A stretch of DNA of 64,000 bases, taken from Kineococcus endophyticus. GTDB taxonomy: Bacteria; Actinomycetota; Actinomycetes; Actinomycetales; Kineococcaceae. The stretch lies in assembly GCF_040796495.1 (NCBI RefSeq), contig NZ_JBFNQN010000008.1:1-64000 (forward strand). The letters are read 5' to 3'. The position numbers and the translations under genes were made by a program. This document shows, in pieces, positions 1 to 8,713 of this stretch. The notes under the pieces are model-generated. The model had not been told where the DNA came from. It ran no database searches and saw nothing but the letters and a program-made list of their open reading frames with translations. The first letter of the stretch is position 1; every line of letters starts with the position of its first letter.

Positions 1-298
1 GCAGTGGGGTCCAGGCCGCGAAGGGGTGGCCGTGGTGGCGGCCCATGATCTGGATGCGGCGGTCGGACAGTTCCCCGGCCTGGTCGGGGTGGGGGTGGGT
101 GCTGAGTTGGGTGATGAGGTCGGCCAGGCCGAGCAGTTCGCGGGCGTGGGCCTGGTCGGCGGCGCGGCGCAAGGTGGCGAGGTGGACGTCGACGTCGAGG
201 TCGGTGAAGCCGTCGGCGTCGAGGGGGAACTGCAACGACTGCGAGGGCAGCGAGGTGTGCGTGGGGTGTTCCACGCGTTCTGCAACCGCTGCCGTCAT
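1..298 (-). CDS. Hypothetical protein, N-terminal part only (cut by window edge)
   Basis: An open frame reads leftwards from an ATG at 296-298 and runs off the window without a stop, so only about 99 residues are visible. It begins MTAAVAERVEHPTH and holds an Ala/Leu-rich helical stretch (VHLATLRRAADQAHARELLGL) before an HHGHPFAAWTP segment. I do not recognise the family. The start is supported by a -10 element, TAGGAT, six bases upstream, with a -35-like TTGTTC 17 bases further. The longer opposite-strand frames over this interval are taken as shadows. Confidence 0.55.
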   Translation of the reverse strand, partial: MTAAVAERVEHPTHTSLPSQSLQFPLDADGFTDLDVDVHLATLRRAADQAHARELLGLADLITQLSTHPHPDQAGELSDRRIQIMGRHHGHPFAAWTPL

Positions 299-304
299 GT
301 CTCG

Positions 305-333
305 ATCCTACCGCTCAGGACTCGTTCGAACAA
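305..333 (-). promoter_or_regulatory. Vegetative-type promoter of the partial gene
   Basis: On the minus strand TTGTTC (328-333) and TAGGAT (305-310) are separated by 17 bases, and the -10 ends six bases before the ATG, so the transcript would be leaderless. A CGTTCG/CGAACG inverted repeat (323-341) overlaps the -35 and could be an operator. It does not match the actinobacterial LexA box well. Confidence 0.5.
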
Positions 334-451
334 TACGAACGCGGTGTGCCGCAACGATTCCCAAGGGTGACGGCAGTCCGGTGGTCGCCGTCTGCGTCGG
401 GAACGCATCGACGTCCGCTCACCTTCCGCCCGTCCGGGCCACGCTCGACGG

Positions 452-625
452 ATGGCGCACGCTGACGAGCTGGGGGACCGCGGCGGAGGTTTCATCCCGG
501 CGTCGGAGGTCCCCGACGACATCCGCGAACTCCTCGAGCGCGGCGGCGAGGACCGCCTCGAAGGTCTGCGCCGCTTCTCGGACTGGGCGCGGCGTCGTCT
601 TCAGGCAACGTCCAGGGAACCCTGA
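452..625 (+). CDS. Small hypothetical protein, 57 aa
   Basis: A short frame from ATG 452 to TGA 623-625 encodes MAHADELGDRGGGFIPASEV followed by PDDIRELLERGGEDRLEGLRRFSDWARRRL. It is charged and predicted mostly helical, with no membrane segment or signal peptide. The composition is protein-like and the stop is followed by a short non-coding gap, which argues for a real gene, but there is no clear ribosome binding site and I do not recognise a family. It could also be an unused frame. Confidence 0.4.
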   Translation: MAHADELGDRGGGFIPASEVPDDIRELLERGGEDRLEGLRRFSDWARRRLQATSREP

Positions 626-663
626 GAACGATCCCAGTCCTCCGGAGAACAGTGGTGGTCGTG

Positions 664-683
664 GACCCGCGGAGCCGCGGGTC
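664..683. repeat. Perfect inverted repeat before the 129-aa gene
   Basis: GACCCGCGG, two bases, CCGCGGGTC form a perfect 9-bp stem. It lies between the 57-aa frame and the next start codon (707), so it may be a weak terminator without a T-run or an operator/5' leader hairpin. Confidence 0.5.
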
Positions 684-706
684 GTGGAGAGTCGACGGAG
701 GACACG

Positions 707-1096
707 ATGGCCAAGCAGCGCATCGGACGGGGCCCGCTCAGCGTCGCCCTCGAGGACCAGGGCACCACCCACCCGCGCCTGTACGTGCGCGACGGCAGCG
801 GGCTCGTCATGGTGCTCCCGGTCCACGTCGACGCTCTGCCGGACGTGCGCCGGCACCTCGAGGAGCCGGTGGGCGAGCAGTTGTGCGACGTCGAACTCCT
901 CGACGAGGCAGGAACCGTCGCGAGCCGGTGGGGGAGCTTCGCCCACCGTGGCCAGGCGGGCGCGTTGGCCGTCGTGCTCCTGGGCTCGGACCGCACACTG
1001 GTCGACGCCCGTGTCGTGGCCCGCGACGGGGACCACCGCGGCGAGGAGCTCGAACGCGTCCGCTGCCACCGCCTCCCCGTCGGCACCTGGGCCTGA
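707..1096 (+). CDS. Hypothetical protein, 129 aa
   Basis: The frame starts at ATG 707 with a good GGAGGA ribosome binding site seven bases upstream. The product (MAKQRIGRGPLSVALEDQG...) is soluble, acidic, rich in beta-type segments (RLYVRDGSGLVMVLPVHV) and has one cysteine in DVELL context and one near the C-terminus. No signal peptide or transmembrane helix is visible and I do not recognise a family. It is monocistronic and converges with the HMG-CoA-lyase gene, whose stop is two bases away. Confidence 0.7.
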   Translation: MAKQRIGRGPLSVALEDQGTTHPRLYVRDGSGLVMVLPVHVDALPDVRRHLEEPVGEQLCDVELLDEAGTVASRWGSFAHRGQAGALAVVLLGSDRTLVDARVVARDGDHRGEELERVRCHRLPVGTWA

Positions 1097-1097
1097 G

Positions 1098-2024
1098 TCA
1101 GCGGACGACCCAGCCGAAGGCCTCGGCGCGGGACCGCGCTCCCTGCGCGGCCTTGGAACTGCTGCGCTCGCCGAGGTCGGCGACGACGCGTTCCGCCAGG
1201 CGCACCACGTCGGCGAACGACGACGGAGTGAGCCAGGAGGGCCGGAGGCCGAACAGCAGGTCCTCGGTGGCGGTGTTCCCGCTCGCGCCCGGCGCGAACG
1301 GGCACCCGCCGAGGCCGCCGAGCGTCCCGTCGACGAACTCGGCCCCGGCCTGGACGGCGGCGAGGGCGTTCGCGACGCCCTGACCCCACGTGTCGTGCCC
1401 GTGGAACCCGGTGCGACGCGGGGGAGTCTCGGCCCGCACCCGCGCCACGAGCGACGCCACCTCCGCCGGGGCCGCCTGCCCCAGCGTGTCGCACACGACG
1501 ACGTCGACGGTCCCGGCGGTCCGCGGGTCGGCGGCGATCCGCACGACCTCGTCCGGGTCCACGGGTCCGTCGAACGGGCACGTGAAACTCGTCGCGAGCG
1601 TGAGCTGGACGCGGCCCCCACCGGCTGCCGCCACCCCGTCGGGGACGGTGTCCAGGCTCGCCTCGGTGCTGCGTCCCAGGTTCGCGCGGTTGTGCGCGTC
1701 GGACACCGACAGGCAGTACTGGAAGTTCACGACGCCCCGCTCGGCAGCCCGCCGGACGTGGCCGGGCGTGGCCACCCACACCCAGCAGCGTTCGAGTTCC
1801 CCCGGGGTCAAGGCGTCCACCACGTCGAGGGTGTCCGCGAGCGTCGGCACGAGGTCCGGGCGGGCCATCGACCCGATCTCCAGCGACGGCACCCCCAGCG
1901 CGAGGAGTTCGCGCACGACCTCGACCTTGCGTCCCGTCGACGGCGCCCGGCCAACGAGCTGCAGCCCGTCCCGCAGGGTCACGTCCCGCAGTTCTACGCC
2001 CCACGAACCCGGGTCGGTGCTCAC
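1098..2024 (-). CDS. HMG-CoA lyase-like enzyme (HMGL family)
   Basis: This 308-residue TIM-barrel protein belongs to the pyruvate-carboxyltransferase/HMG-CoA lyase family, which cleaves 3-hydroxy-3-methylglutaryl-CoA to acetyl-CoA and acetoacetate or acts on related acyl-CoAs. Visible family marks are VTLRDGLQ near the N-terminus (catalytic Arg and metal-binding Asp), the metal-ligand HGHDTWG motif, and the active-site loop GLGGCPFAPGASGN with its cysteine. The GTG start overlaps the stop of the upstream CoA-transferase gene (GTGA), so the two are translationally coupled. The pairing suggests a catabolic route in which the acid is activated by CoA transfer and then cleaved; the true substrate is not shown by sequence. 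Confidence 0.85.
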   Translation of the reverse strand: MSTDPGSWGVELRDVTLRDGLQLVGRAPSTGRKVEVVRELLALGVPSLEIGSMARPDLVPTLADTLDVVDALTPGELERCWVWVATPGHVRRAAERGVVNFQYCLSVSDAHNRANLGRSTEASLDTVPDGVAAAGGGRVQLTLATSFTCPFDGPVDPDEVVRIAADPRTAGTVDVVVCDTLGQAAPAEVASLVARVRAETPPRRTGFHGHDTWGQGVANALAAVQAGAEFVDGTLGGLGGCPFAPGASGNTATEDLLFGLRPSWLTPSSFADVVRLAERVVADLGERSSSKAAQGARSRAEAFGWVVR

Positions 2025-3256
2025 GCCTGCGCCTCCAGGAACTCCTCGATGCGCGGACCGTCCCAGCCGAGCACGTCGCCCAGCACCTCGCGCGTGTGCT
2101 GGCCGAGGTCCGGTCCGAGGCTGCGCACGGGCAGCGACGTCGGCCCGAACAACGGCACGATGCCGGGGAACGCCACTACCTGCGGCCCGTTCCCCGCGTC
2201 GACGGTGAGGTGCTGCACCATCCCGCGGGCCTCGAACTGCTCGTCGGCGAGGATGTCGGCCGCCTCGTGGATGGGGCCCGCGGGAACTCCCGCGCCGTCG
2301 AGCACGGCGAGCACCTCCGCGCGGGTCCGCGTTCCCGTCCACGCCCCGATCGCCGCGTCGAGCTCGTCGCGGCGGGCCCACCGGGCGGGGTTCGCCTGCA
2401 GCGCCGGGTCGGCCGCGAGGTCCGGCCGGTCGATCGCGGCCATGAAGCGGGCGAAGATCGCGTCGCCGTTCCCCGCGATGACGACCTCGCCGTCCCGGCA
2501 GGCGTAGGCGTTGGTCGGGGCGATGCCCTCCATGCGACCGCCCACCCGCCGCCGGGTCACCCCGTGGGCGGAGTGGTCGGGCAGCAGGGACTCCATGACG
2601 GACAGGACGGCCTCGCTGAGGGCGACGTCGACGTGCTGGTCCACCGGCCCCAGCGGCGCCCGGCCCGCGGCGGCGCGGCGGTCGCGCTGCAGGAGCGAGG
2701 TCACCACGCCGAACGCCGCGTACAACCCGGCGATGGAGTCACCGATCGACACCCCCGTCCGCGACGGTGGCCGGTCCGGTTCCCCGACGAGCGCCCGCAG
2801 GCCGCCGTAGGCCTCGGCGACCGCGGCGAAACCCGGCCGCGGGGCCAGGGGACCGGTCTGCCCGAACGCCGAGACCCGCGCCACCACCAGGTCGGGGTTC
2901 GCCGCCTGCAGCCGCTCCGCGGACAGTCCCCACCGGTCCAGCGTCCCGGGACGGAAGTTCTCCAGCAGCGCGTCGCTGTGCCGGACCAGGTCCAGGACGA
3001 CGTCCTGGCCCGCCTCGGTCCGCAGGTCGAGCACCACGGACCGCTTGCCCCGGTTGAGCGTCCGGTAGAGCAGGGAAGTCTCCCCGGCGTGCAGGCGCCA
3101 CTGCCGCAGTTCGTCGCCCGTGCGGGGCCGCTCCACCTTGACGACGTCGGCGCCGAAGTCCGCGAGCAGCCGCCCCGCGGTGGGTGCCGCGATGTAGTTG
3201 CCGAGTTCCACGACCCGCAGGCCGGCCAGCGGGAGTTCCCTCCGGTCGTCGGTCAC
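2021..3256 (-). CDS. CaiB/BaiF (family III) CoA transferase
   Basis: The 411-residue product has the family III CoA-transferase layout: LAGLRVVELGNYIAAPTAGR, LADFGADVVKVERPRTGDELR, and the segment LLENFRPGTLDRWGL, followed by SAFGQTGP. The catalytic aspartate region is GVSIGDSIAGLYAAFG. These enzymes move CoA between acyl-CoA and a carboxylic acid. The GTG at 3254-3256 was chosen because a GAGGGGA site lies at normal spacing; a second GTG six bases upstream is too close to it. It is co-transcribed with the downstream lyase gene and sits 11 bases after the permease stop. Confidence 0.9.
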   Translation of the reverse strand: MTDDRRELPLAGLRVVELGNYIAAPTAGRLLADFGADVVKVERPRTGDELRQWRLHAGETSLLYRTLNRGKRSVVLDLRTEAGQDVVLDLVRHSDALLENFRPGTLDRWGLSAERLQAANPDLVVARVSAFGQTGPLAPRPGFAAVAEAYGGLRALVGEPDRPPSRTGVSIGDSIAGLYAAFGVVTSLLQRDRRAAAGRAPLGPVDQHVDVALSEAVLSVMESLLPDHSAHGVTRRRVGGRMEGIAPTNAYACRDGEVVIAGNGDAIFARFMAAIDRPDLAADPALQANPARWARRDELDAAIGAWTGTRTRAEVLAVLDGAGVPAGPIHEAADILADEQFEARGMVQHLTVDAGNGPQVVAFPGIVPLFGPTSLPVRSLGPDLGQHTREVLGDVLGWDGPRIEEFLEAQA

Positions 3257-3267
3257 GCGCACTCCCC

Positions 3268-4344
3268 TCAGACGAGCACCGTCAGCAGCCCCGCGCTCAC
3301 GAGGCTCCCCGCGGCGACGACGACCATCGTCCACCCCACGACGCGGCGCCCCAACGCGCCCACGACCATGACCGCGGACGGAAGGCTCACGGCGGGCAGG
3401 GCGATGAGCAGCGCCCCCACGACGGCCGGCCCGAACCCGGCGGTCGCGAGCCCCTGGGTGAGCGGCACCTCCCCGGCGGTGGGGATGACCAGCAGCAGGC
3501 CGAGGACGAGCGCGACGAGGACGCCCAGCACACCCCACGAACGCGCGGACTCGCCGAGCGGGAACAACCAGCCCGCGAACGTCCCCACCGCGAACACGAC
3601 GACGAGGTACTCCGGCACCAGGTAGGCGCTCATCCGGGCCAGGACGGGCAGGAACCGGCGAGGGCCCTCGTCGCGTCCCTCCTCGTGCTGCGCGGCGACC
3701 TCGTCGACCGCGCTCGCCGCGACGCGGTCCCCGGCGAGCCGGGCCACGAGCGCGCTGCCGCCGACGACGAGGAGCGCGCCGACGACGAACCGCGTGGCGG
3801 CCCACTGCCACGGCGCGACGAGCACGAGGAAGACGAGGACGGCCGGGTTCAGCAGCGGGTTGCCCAGCCAGTAGGCCACGACGCCGGCCGTCGGGGCGCC
3901 GCTGCGGCGCAGCGCCGTGGCGACGGGAGCCGTGCAGCAGGAGCACATCATCGACGGGGTCGACAGCAACCCGCCGACGAGCGCGCTGGACGGTCTGGAA
4001 CGGCGGCGGAGCACCGCCGTCAGCCACCGCCGCGGCACGAGCGTCTGCACGGCCGCCGCGATGACCAGGCCCGCGACGAGGGCCTTCCACACCGCGAGCG
4101 CGTAGACCTTCGTGAACTCCCACCCGGCCGCCGGGCTCGGCCCGGAACCGGCCTCGATGCTCGCCCCCGCCAGGACCGACGAGCCGGACCACGCGTGCGT
4201 CCCGGACAGCTCCCCGACGCGCGCGGAGTAGGGCAGCCACTTCGACCACAGCAGCAGCCCGGCCGCCAGCAGCAGGGCCAGGACGGCGAACGCCGCCGCA
4301 CCCCGAGGGGTGCGGCGGCGTGCGGCCAGTGCGGGAGTGCTCAC
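3268..4344 (-). CDS. ArsP/DUF318-family permease
   Basis: This 358-residue membrane protein has about eight to ten hydrophobic segments and the characteristic STPSMMCSCCTAPV motif (near residue 130) with the CxCC cysteines, followed by GNPLLNPAVLVFL. Members of this family include ArsP-type exporters of trivalent organoarsenicals and related permeases. A charged cytoplasmic loop (AAQHEEGRDEGPRR) separates the two halves. The GTG start at 4342-4344 is in a GGTGAG context. It is first in a minus-strand run with the CoA transferase and lyase; no arsenic-resistance gene is adjacent, so the substrate is unknown. Confidence 0.75.
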   Translation of the reverse strand: MSTPALAARRRTPRGAAAFAVLALLLAAGLLLWSKWLPYSARVGELSGTHAWSGSSVLAGASIEAGSGPSPAAGWEFTKVYALAVWKALVAGLVIAAAVQTLVPRRWLTAVLRRRSRPSSALVGGLLSTPSMMCSCCTAPVATALRRSGAPTAGVVAYWLGNPLLNPAVLVFLVLVAPWQWAATRFVVGALLVVGGSALVARLAGDRVAASAVDEVAAQHEEGRDEGPRRFLPVLARMSAYLVPEYLVVVFAVGTFAGWLFPLGESARSWGVLGVLVALVLGLLLVIPTAGEVPLTQGLATAGFGPAVVGALLIALPAVSLPSAVMVVGALGRRVVGWTMVVVAAGSLVSAGLLTVLV

Positions 4345-4354
4345 CCGGGCGAGA

Positions 4355-5197
4355 CTACGAGGGCACGTAGTCCATGGTGTCGGGGTGGCCGCCGATGCGG
4401 CCCTCGGCGCCCTGGTCGAGCGCGGTGATGAGCGCGAGGTCCTCCTCGGTGAGCTCGATGTCGAAGAGGTCGAAGTTCTCCTCCACGCGCGAGCGCGTCA
4501 CCGACTTGGGGAAGACGATGTCGCCGCGCTCGATGTGCCAGCGCAGGGTGATCTGCGCCGGCGACTTGCCGAGCCGCTCGGCGACGGCGGTGATGGCTGG
4601 GTTGTCCAGCACCTTGCCCTGGGCGATGGGCGACCACGCCTCGACGCCGATCTGGTGCTCACCGCAGTAGGCGCGCACCTCCTCGTTGCCGAAGTAGGGG
4701 TGCACCTCGATCTGGTTGACGGCGGGCGTCACCGTCGTCTCCTGCGCCAGCCGGCGCAGGTGGGGGACCTGGAAGTTGGACACGCCGATGGACTTCAGCC
4801 GTCCGTCGGCGCGCGCCTCCTCCAGCACCTTCCAGGTGGAGACGAAGTCCCCGCCGTACAGCGTCGGCAGCGGCCAGTGGATGAGGTAGAGGTCGATCGG
4901 GCCGCCCAGCTTCTCGACCGAGGCGTCGACCGCGGCGCGCGCCGCATCCGGCTCGTGGGCGGCGTTGCTCAGCTTGCTGGTGATCCAGACCTCGTCGCGG
5001 GGCACCCCGGAGTCGAGGACGCCCTGCAGGGTCTCGGCCTCGTTGCCGTACATCTGCGCGGTGTCGAGGTGGCGGTAGCCGACCTCCAGCGCCGTGCGCA
5101 CCGCGTCGGCGGTCTCCTCCGGCGGGATCTGGAAGACCCCGAAGCCGAGCTGCGGGATCTCGCGGCCGTCGTTCAGCATGATCGTGGGAACAGTCAC
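4355..5197 (-). CDS. Aldo/keto reductase (2,5-diketo-D-gluconate reductase-like)
   Basis: The 280-residue protein is a typical AKR5-type NADPH-dependent reductase. The catalytic tetrad is visible as Asp and Tyr in HLDTAQMYGNE, Lys in WITSKLSN, and His in LYLIHWPLP. The cofactor-binding end includes IVFPKSVTRSRVEENFDLFD. It reduces small aldehydes and ketones in the cytoplasm; the specific substrate cannot be read from sequence. The GTG start is chosen because the conserved N-terminal VPTIMLNDGREIPQLGFG begins three residues later. It is divergent from fdhA with only 66 bases between the starts. Confidence 0.9.
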   Translation of the reverse strand: MTVPTIMLNDGREIPQLGFGVFQIPPEETADAVRTALEVGYRHLDTAQMYGNEAETLQGVLDSGVPRDEVWITSKLSNAAHEPDAARAAVDASVEKLGGPIDLYLIHWPLPTLYGGDFVSTWKVLEEARADGRLKSIGVSNFQVPHLRRLAQETTVTPAVNQIEVHPYFGNEEVRAYCGEHQIGVEAWSPIAQGKVLDNPAITAVAERLGKSPAQITLRWHIERGDIVFPKSVTRSRVEENFDLFDIELTEEDLALITALDQGAEGRIGGHPDTMDYVPS

Positions 5198-5251
5198 GGT
5201 GGTGATCCTGGTACGGGTGGGTCGGACGCGCATGCGGAGCGGGACCGGGGG

Positions 5252-5257
5252 TATGTT
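5252..5257 (+). promoter_or_regulatory. -10 element of the fdh operon (leaderless)
   Basis: TATGTT ends six bases before the GTG of fdhA, at the spacing seen for other leaderless starts in this window. No convincing -35 is seen. Confidence 0.45.
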
Positions 5258-5263
5258 CCGGGC

Positions 5264-8200
5264 GTGGGTCTCAAGACGTTCCTCGAGGGGTGGCCGGTCT
5301 ACCGGCAGCTGACGGGCGACGACCCGCTGGGCCGCGGTGCCGCGACCCAGTCGGCGCGCTCGAAGTCGCTGACGCCCCGCACGGCCACGGCCGACCGCGT
5401 CGCGAAGTCGGTCTGCCCCTACTGCGCGGTCGGCTGCGGCCAGCGCGTCTACGTCAAGGACGAGAAGGTCGTCCAGATCGAGGGCGACCCGGACTCCCCG
5501 CACTCGCGCGGCCGGCTCTGCCCGAAGGGCTCGGCGAGCGAACAGCTGGTCAACGGAGACTCCCGCGCCACCACCATCCGCTACCGCGCGCCGTACGCGA
5601 CGGAGTGGAGCGACCTCGACCTCGACACCGCGATGGACATGATCACCGACCGGGTGATCGACGCCCGGCGGCGCGGGTGGCAGGACAGCGACGACCAGGG
5701 CCGGCGTCTCAACCGCACGATGGGGATCGCCAGCCTCGGTGGTGCGACGCTGGACAACGAGGAGAACTACCTCATCAAGAAGCTGTTCACGGCCATGGGC
5801 GCGATCCAGGTCGAGAACCAAGCCCGCATTTGACACTCCGCCACGGTGCCCGGTCTGGGTGCCTCGTTCGGTCGCGGTGGAGCCACCGGTGACCTGCAGG
5901 ACCTGAGCAACGCCGACGTCATCGTCATCCAGGGCTCGAACATGGCCGAGTGCCACCCGGTCGGGTTCCAGTGGGTGATGGAGGCCAAGGCGCGCGGTGC
6001 GAAGGTCTTCCACGTCGACCCCCGGTTCACGCGCACCAGTGCGCTGGCGGACACGTACGTCCCGATCCGCACGGGAACCGACATCGTGTTCCTCGGGGCG
6101 ATCATCAACCGCGTCCTGACGCAGGAGCGCGACTTCCGCGAGTACGTCGTGGCGTACACCAACGCCTCGCACCTCGTGTCGGAGGACTTCCAGGACACCG
6201 AGGACCTCGACGGGTTGTTCTCCGGTTTCGACCACGACACCCGTTCCTACGACACGGCCTCGTGGCAGTACGCCGGCGGCGAGCACCAGGGTGACGAGCA
6301 GGAGGAGACCGCCGAGTCGACGGACAGCGAGTCGGGGCACTCCCTCGGATCCGGCGGCGCCTCGGTGGACCACGAGCACATCCGGCGCGACGAGACGCTG
6401 CAGGACCCGCGGTGCGTCTACCAGGTGCTCAAGCGGCACTTCGCCCGGTACACCCCCGAGATGGTGGCCGACGTCTGCGGCATCCCCCTCGACGTGTTCG
6501 ACGAGATCGCCGAGGCGTGGATCTCCAACTCCGGTCGCGAGAAGACGGGGGCGCTCGTCTACAGCGTCGGCTGGACGCAACGCGGGACGGGCGTGCAGTA
6601 CATCCGGACCGGGGCGATCCTCCAGCTGCTGCTGGGGAACATGGGCCGGCCCGGCGGCGGCATCATGGCGCTGCGCGGTCACGCCTCGATCCAAGGGTCG
6701 ACCGACATCCCGACCCTGTACAACCTGCTGCCCGGCTACCTGCAGATGCCGCACGCCGAGCGGCACGCCGATCTCGCGGGGTACGTCGACACCATCAAGG
6801 GCCAGAACCAGAAGGGCTTCTGGGCCAACGCCGACGCCTACACCGTGAGCCTGCTCAAGGCGTACTTCGGCGAGAACGCGACGGCCGAGAACGACTACCT
6901 GTTCGACGAGCTGCCCCGCATCAACGGTGACCACGGCACCTACAGCCAGGTCATGGACATGATCGAGGGCGGGAAGATCTTCGGGTACTTCCTGCTCGGG
7001 CAGAACCCCGCCGTGGGGTCCGCCAACGGCCGGGCCCAGCGGCTCGGGATGGCCAACCTCGACTGGATGGTCGTGCGCGACCTCGTGATGATCGAGAGCG
7101 CCACGTTCTGGAAGGACGCCCCCGAGGTCGAGACGGGGGAGATCGTCCCCGAGGAGTGCCGCACCGAGGTGTTCTTCCTGCCCGCCGCCTCCCACGTGGA
7201 GAAGGAGGGCACGTTCACCCAGACGCAGCGCATGCTGCAGTGGCGGGAGAAGGCGGTGAACCCGCCGGGTGACGCGACGAGCGAGCTCTGGTTCTTCTAC
7301 CACCTCGGCCGGCGCATGCGGGAGAAGCTGGCCGACTCGACCGACCCGCGCGACCAGCTGCTGCTCAAGCTGGCCTGGGACTACCCGCTGCACGGCGAGG
7401 AGCAGGAACCGAGCTCCGAGGACGTGCTGAAGGAGGTCAACGGGTACGGCCCGGACGGCCTGCTGCCCGGGTACACGGCCCTGAAGGCCGACGGGTCGAC
7501 GTCGAGCGGCTGCTGGATCTACTCCGGCGTCTACGCCGACGGCGTGAACCAGGCCGCGCGCCGCAAGCCCGGCCGCGAGCAGTCGCTGCACGCCCCCGAG
7601 TGGGGCTGGGCCTGGCCCATGAACCGCCGCGTCCTCTACAACCGCGCCTCGGCCGACCCGGACGGCAAGCCCTGGAGCGAGCGCAAGGCGCTGGTCTGGT
7701 GGGACGAGGAGCAGGGCCGGTGGGTCGGTGACGACACCGCCGACTTCGAGGCGACGAAACCGCCGTCGTACCGGCCGCCGGCCGGGGCGACGGGGGTGGA
7801 GGCCATCGCCGGCGACGACCCGTTCATCATGCAGAGCGACGGCAAGGCCTGGCTCTACGCGCCCAAGGGCGTCGTCGACGGGCCGCTGCCGGCGCACTAC
7901 GAACCGGCCGAGTCCCCGTTCCGCAACGCCGTCTACACCCAGCAGGCGAACCCGGCGCGGGAGATCTACACCAACCACCTCAACGAGGTGCACCCGTCGC
8001 CGCCCGAACCCGGCAGCGGGGTGTTCCCGTTCGTGTGGTTCACCTCCCGCATGACCGAGCACCACACGGCGGGTGGCATGAGCCGCTACCTGCCGTACCT
8101 CGCCGAACTGCAGCCCGCGCTCTTCATGGAGGTCTCGCCCGAACTGGCGCAGTTGCGCGGCCTCGAGCACCTGGGGTGGGCCCACGTCGTCACGGCGCGG

Positions 8201-8713
8201 GCCGTGGTGGAGGCGCGGGTCATGGTGACCGACCGCCTGGCTCCGCTGAAGGTGCAGAACGACCTCGTGCACCAGGTCTGGCTCCCGTACCACTGGGGCC
8301 AGGGCGGGCTCACGACCGGGGACGTCGTCAACGACCTCGCGCACCTGACGCTGGACCCGAACGTGCACATCCAGGAGTTCAAGGCCGGGACGTGCGACGT
8401 CGTGGCCGGGCGCCGTCCGCGCGGGCGGGACGCCCTGGCCTACGTCGACGAGTACCGCGTCCGCGGCGGCGTGACGATGGCCTCGGGCGCCGTCGCAGTG
8501 ACGTCCGACCTGCTGGAGCAGCAGGGGCGGGACCGCGGGGAGCTGGCGCGGCAGGGAGCGACGACCGTCGCGTCCGGACACGACGACGAACTCGCCGACG
8601 AGGTGGTGAGCGTGCGTCACGACACGCGGTCGCAGCCCGGTGACCCGCAGCAGCACGGCGTGGACCCCGAGGTCCTCGACCCGAACCCCGACCTGGACCT
8701 GGAGGGCCGGTAG
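5264..8713 (+). CDS. fdhA: Formate dehydrogenase catalytic subunit, selenocysteine-containing
   Basis: The 1149-residue molybdopterin oxidoreductase oxidises formate to CO2. An N-terminal 4Fe-4S site is formed by CPYCAVGCGQ and the cysteine of RGRLCPKGS (C51, C54, C58, C86). An in-frame TGA at 5831-5833 falls at residue 190 exactly where formate dehydrogenases carry Sec, in the context RI-U-HSATVPGLG, and a SECIS-like hairpin follows. Reading simply continues in the same frame to TAG 8711-8713, so this is neither a frameshift nor a broken gene. An acidic linker (GDEQEETAESTDSESG) is inserted near residues 345-365. There is no twin-arginine signal, so the enzyme probably acts on the cytoplasmic face. 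The GTG start at 5264 follows a TATGTT -10. Confidence 0.95.
5831..5868 (+). promoter_or_regulatory. UGA Sec codon and SECIS-like hairpin in fdhA
   Basis: Eleven bases after the TGA, GGTGCCC (5845-5851) pairs with GGGTGCC (5857-5863), allowing two G-U pairs, around a five-base loop GGTCT. E. coli fdhF has the same GGUCU apical loop and, as I recall it, the same 11-base distance. SelB would bind this element to place Sec-tRNA at the UGA. Confidence 0.85.

Noticed and set aside
323-341. LexA (SOS) box upstream of the partial gene
   Set aside because: The CGTTCG/CGAACG halves do not fit the actinobacterial CGAAC-N4-GTTCG order.
45-2507. 820-codon plus-strand open frame opposite the lyase and CoA-transferase genes
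   Set aside because: Arg/Ser/Pro-rich composition with no family motifs. The minus strand codes clear enzymes, so this is a GC-rich shadow frame.
5831-5833. TGA read as a premature stop or frameshift in fdhA
   Set aside because: The frame continues unchanged, the position equals the Sec site of formate dehydrogenases, a SECIS-like hairpin follows, and all sel genes are nearby.
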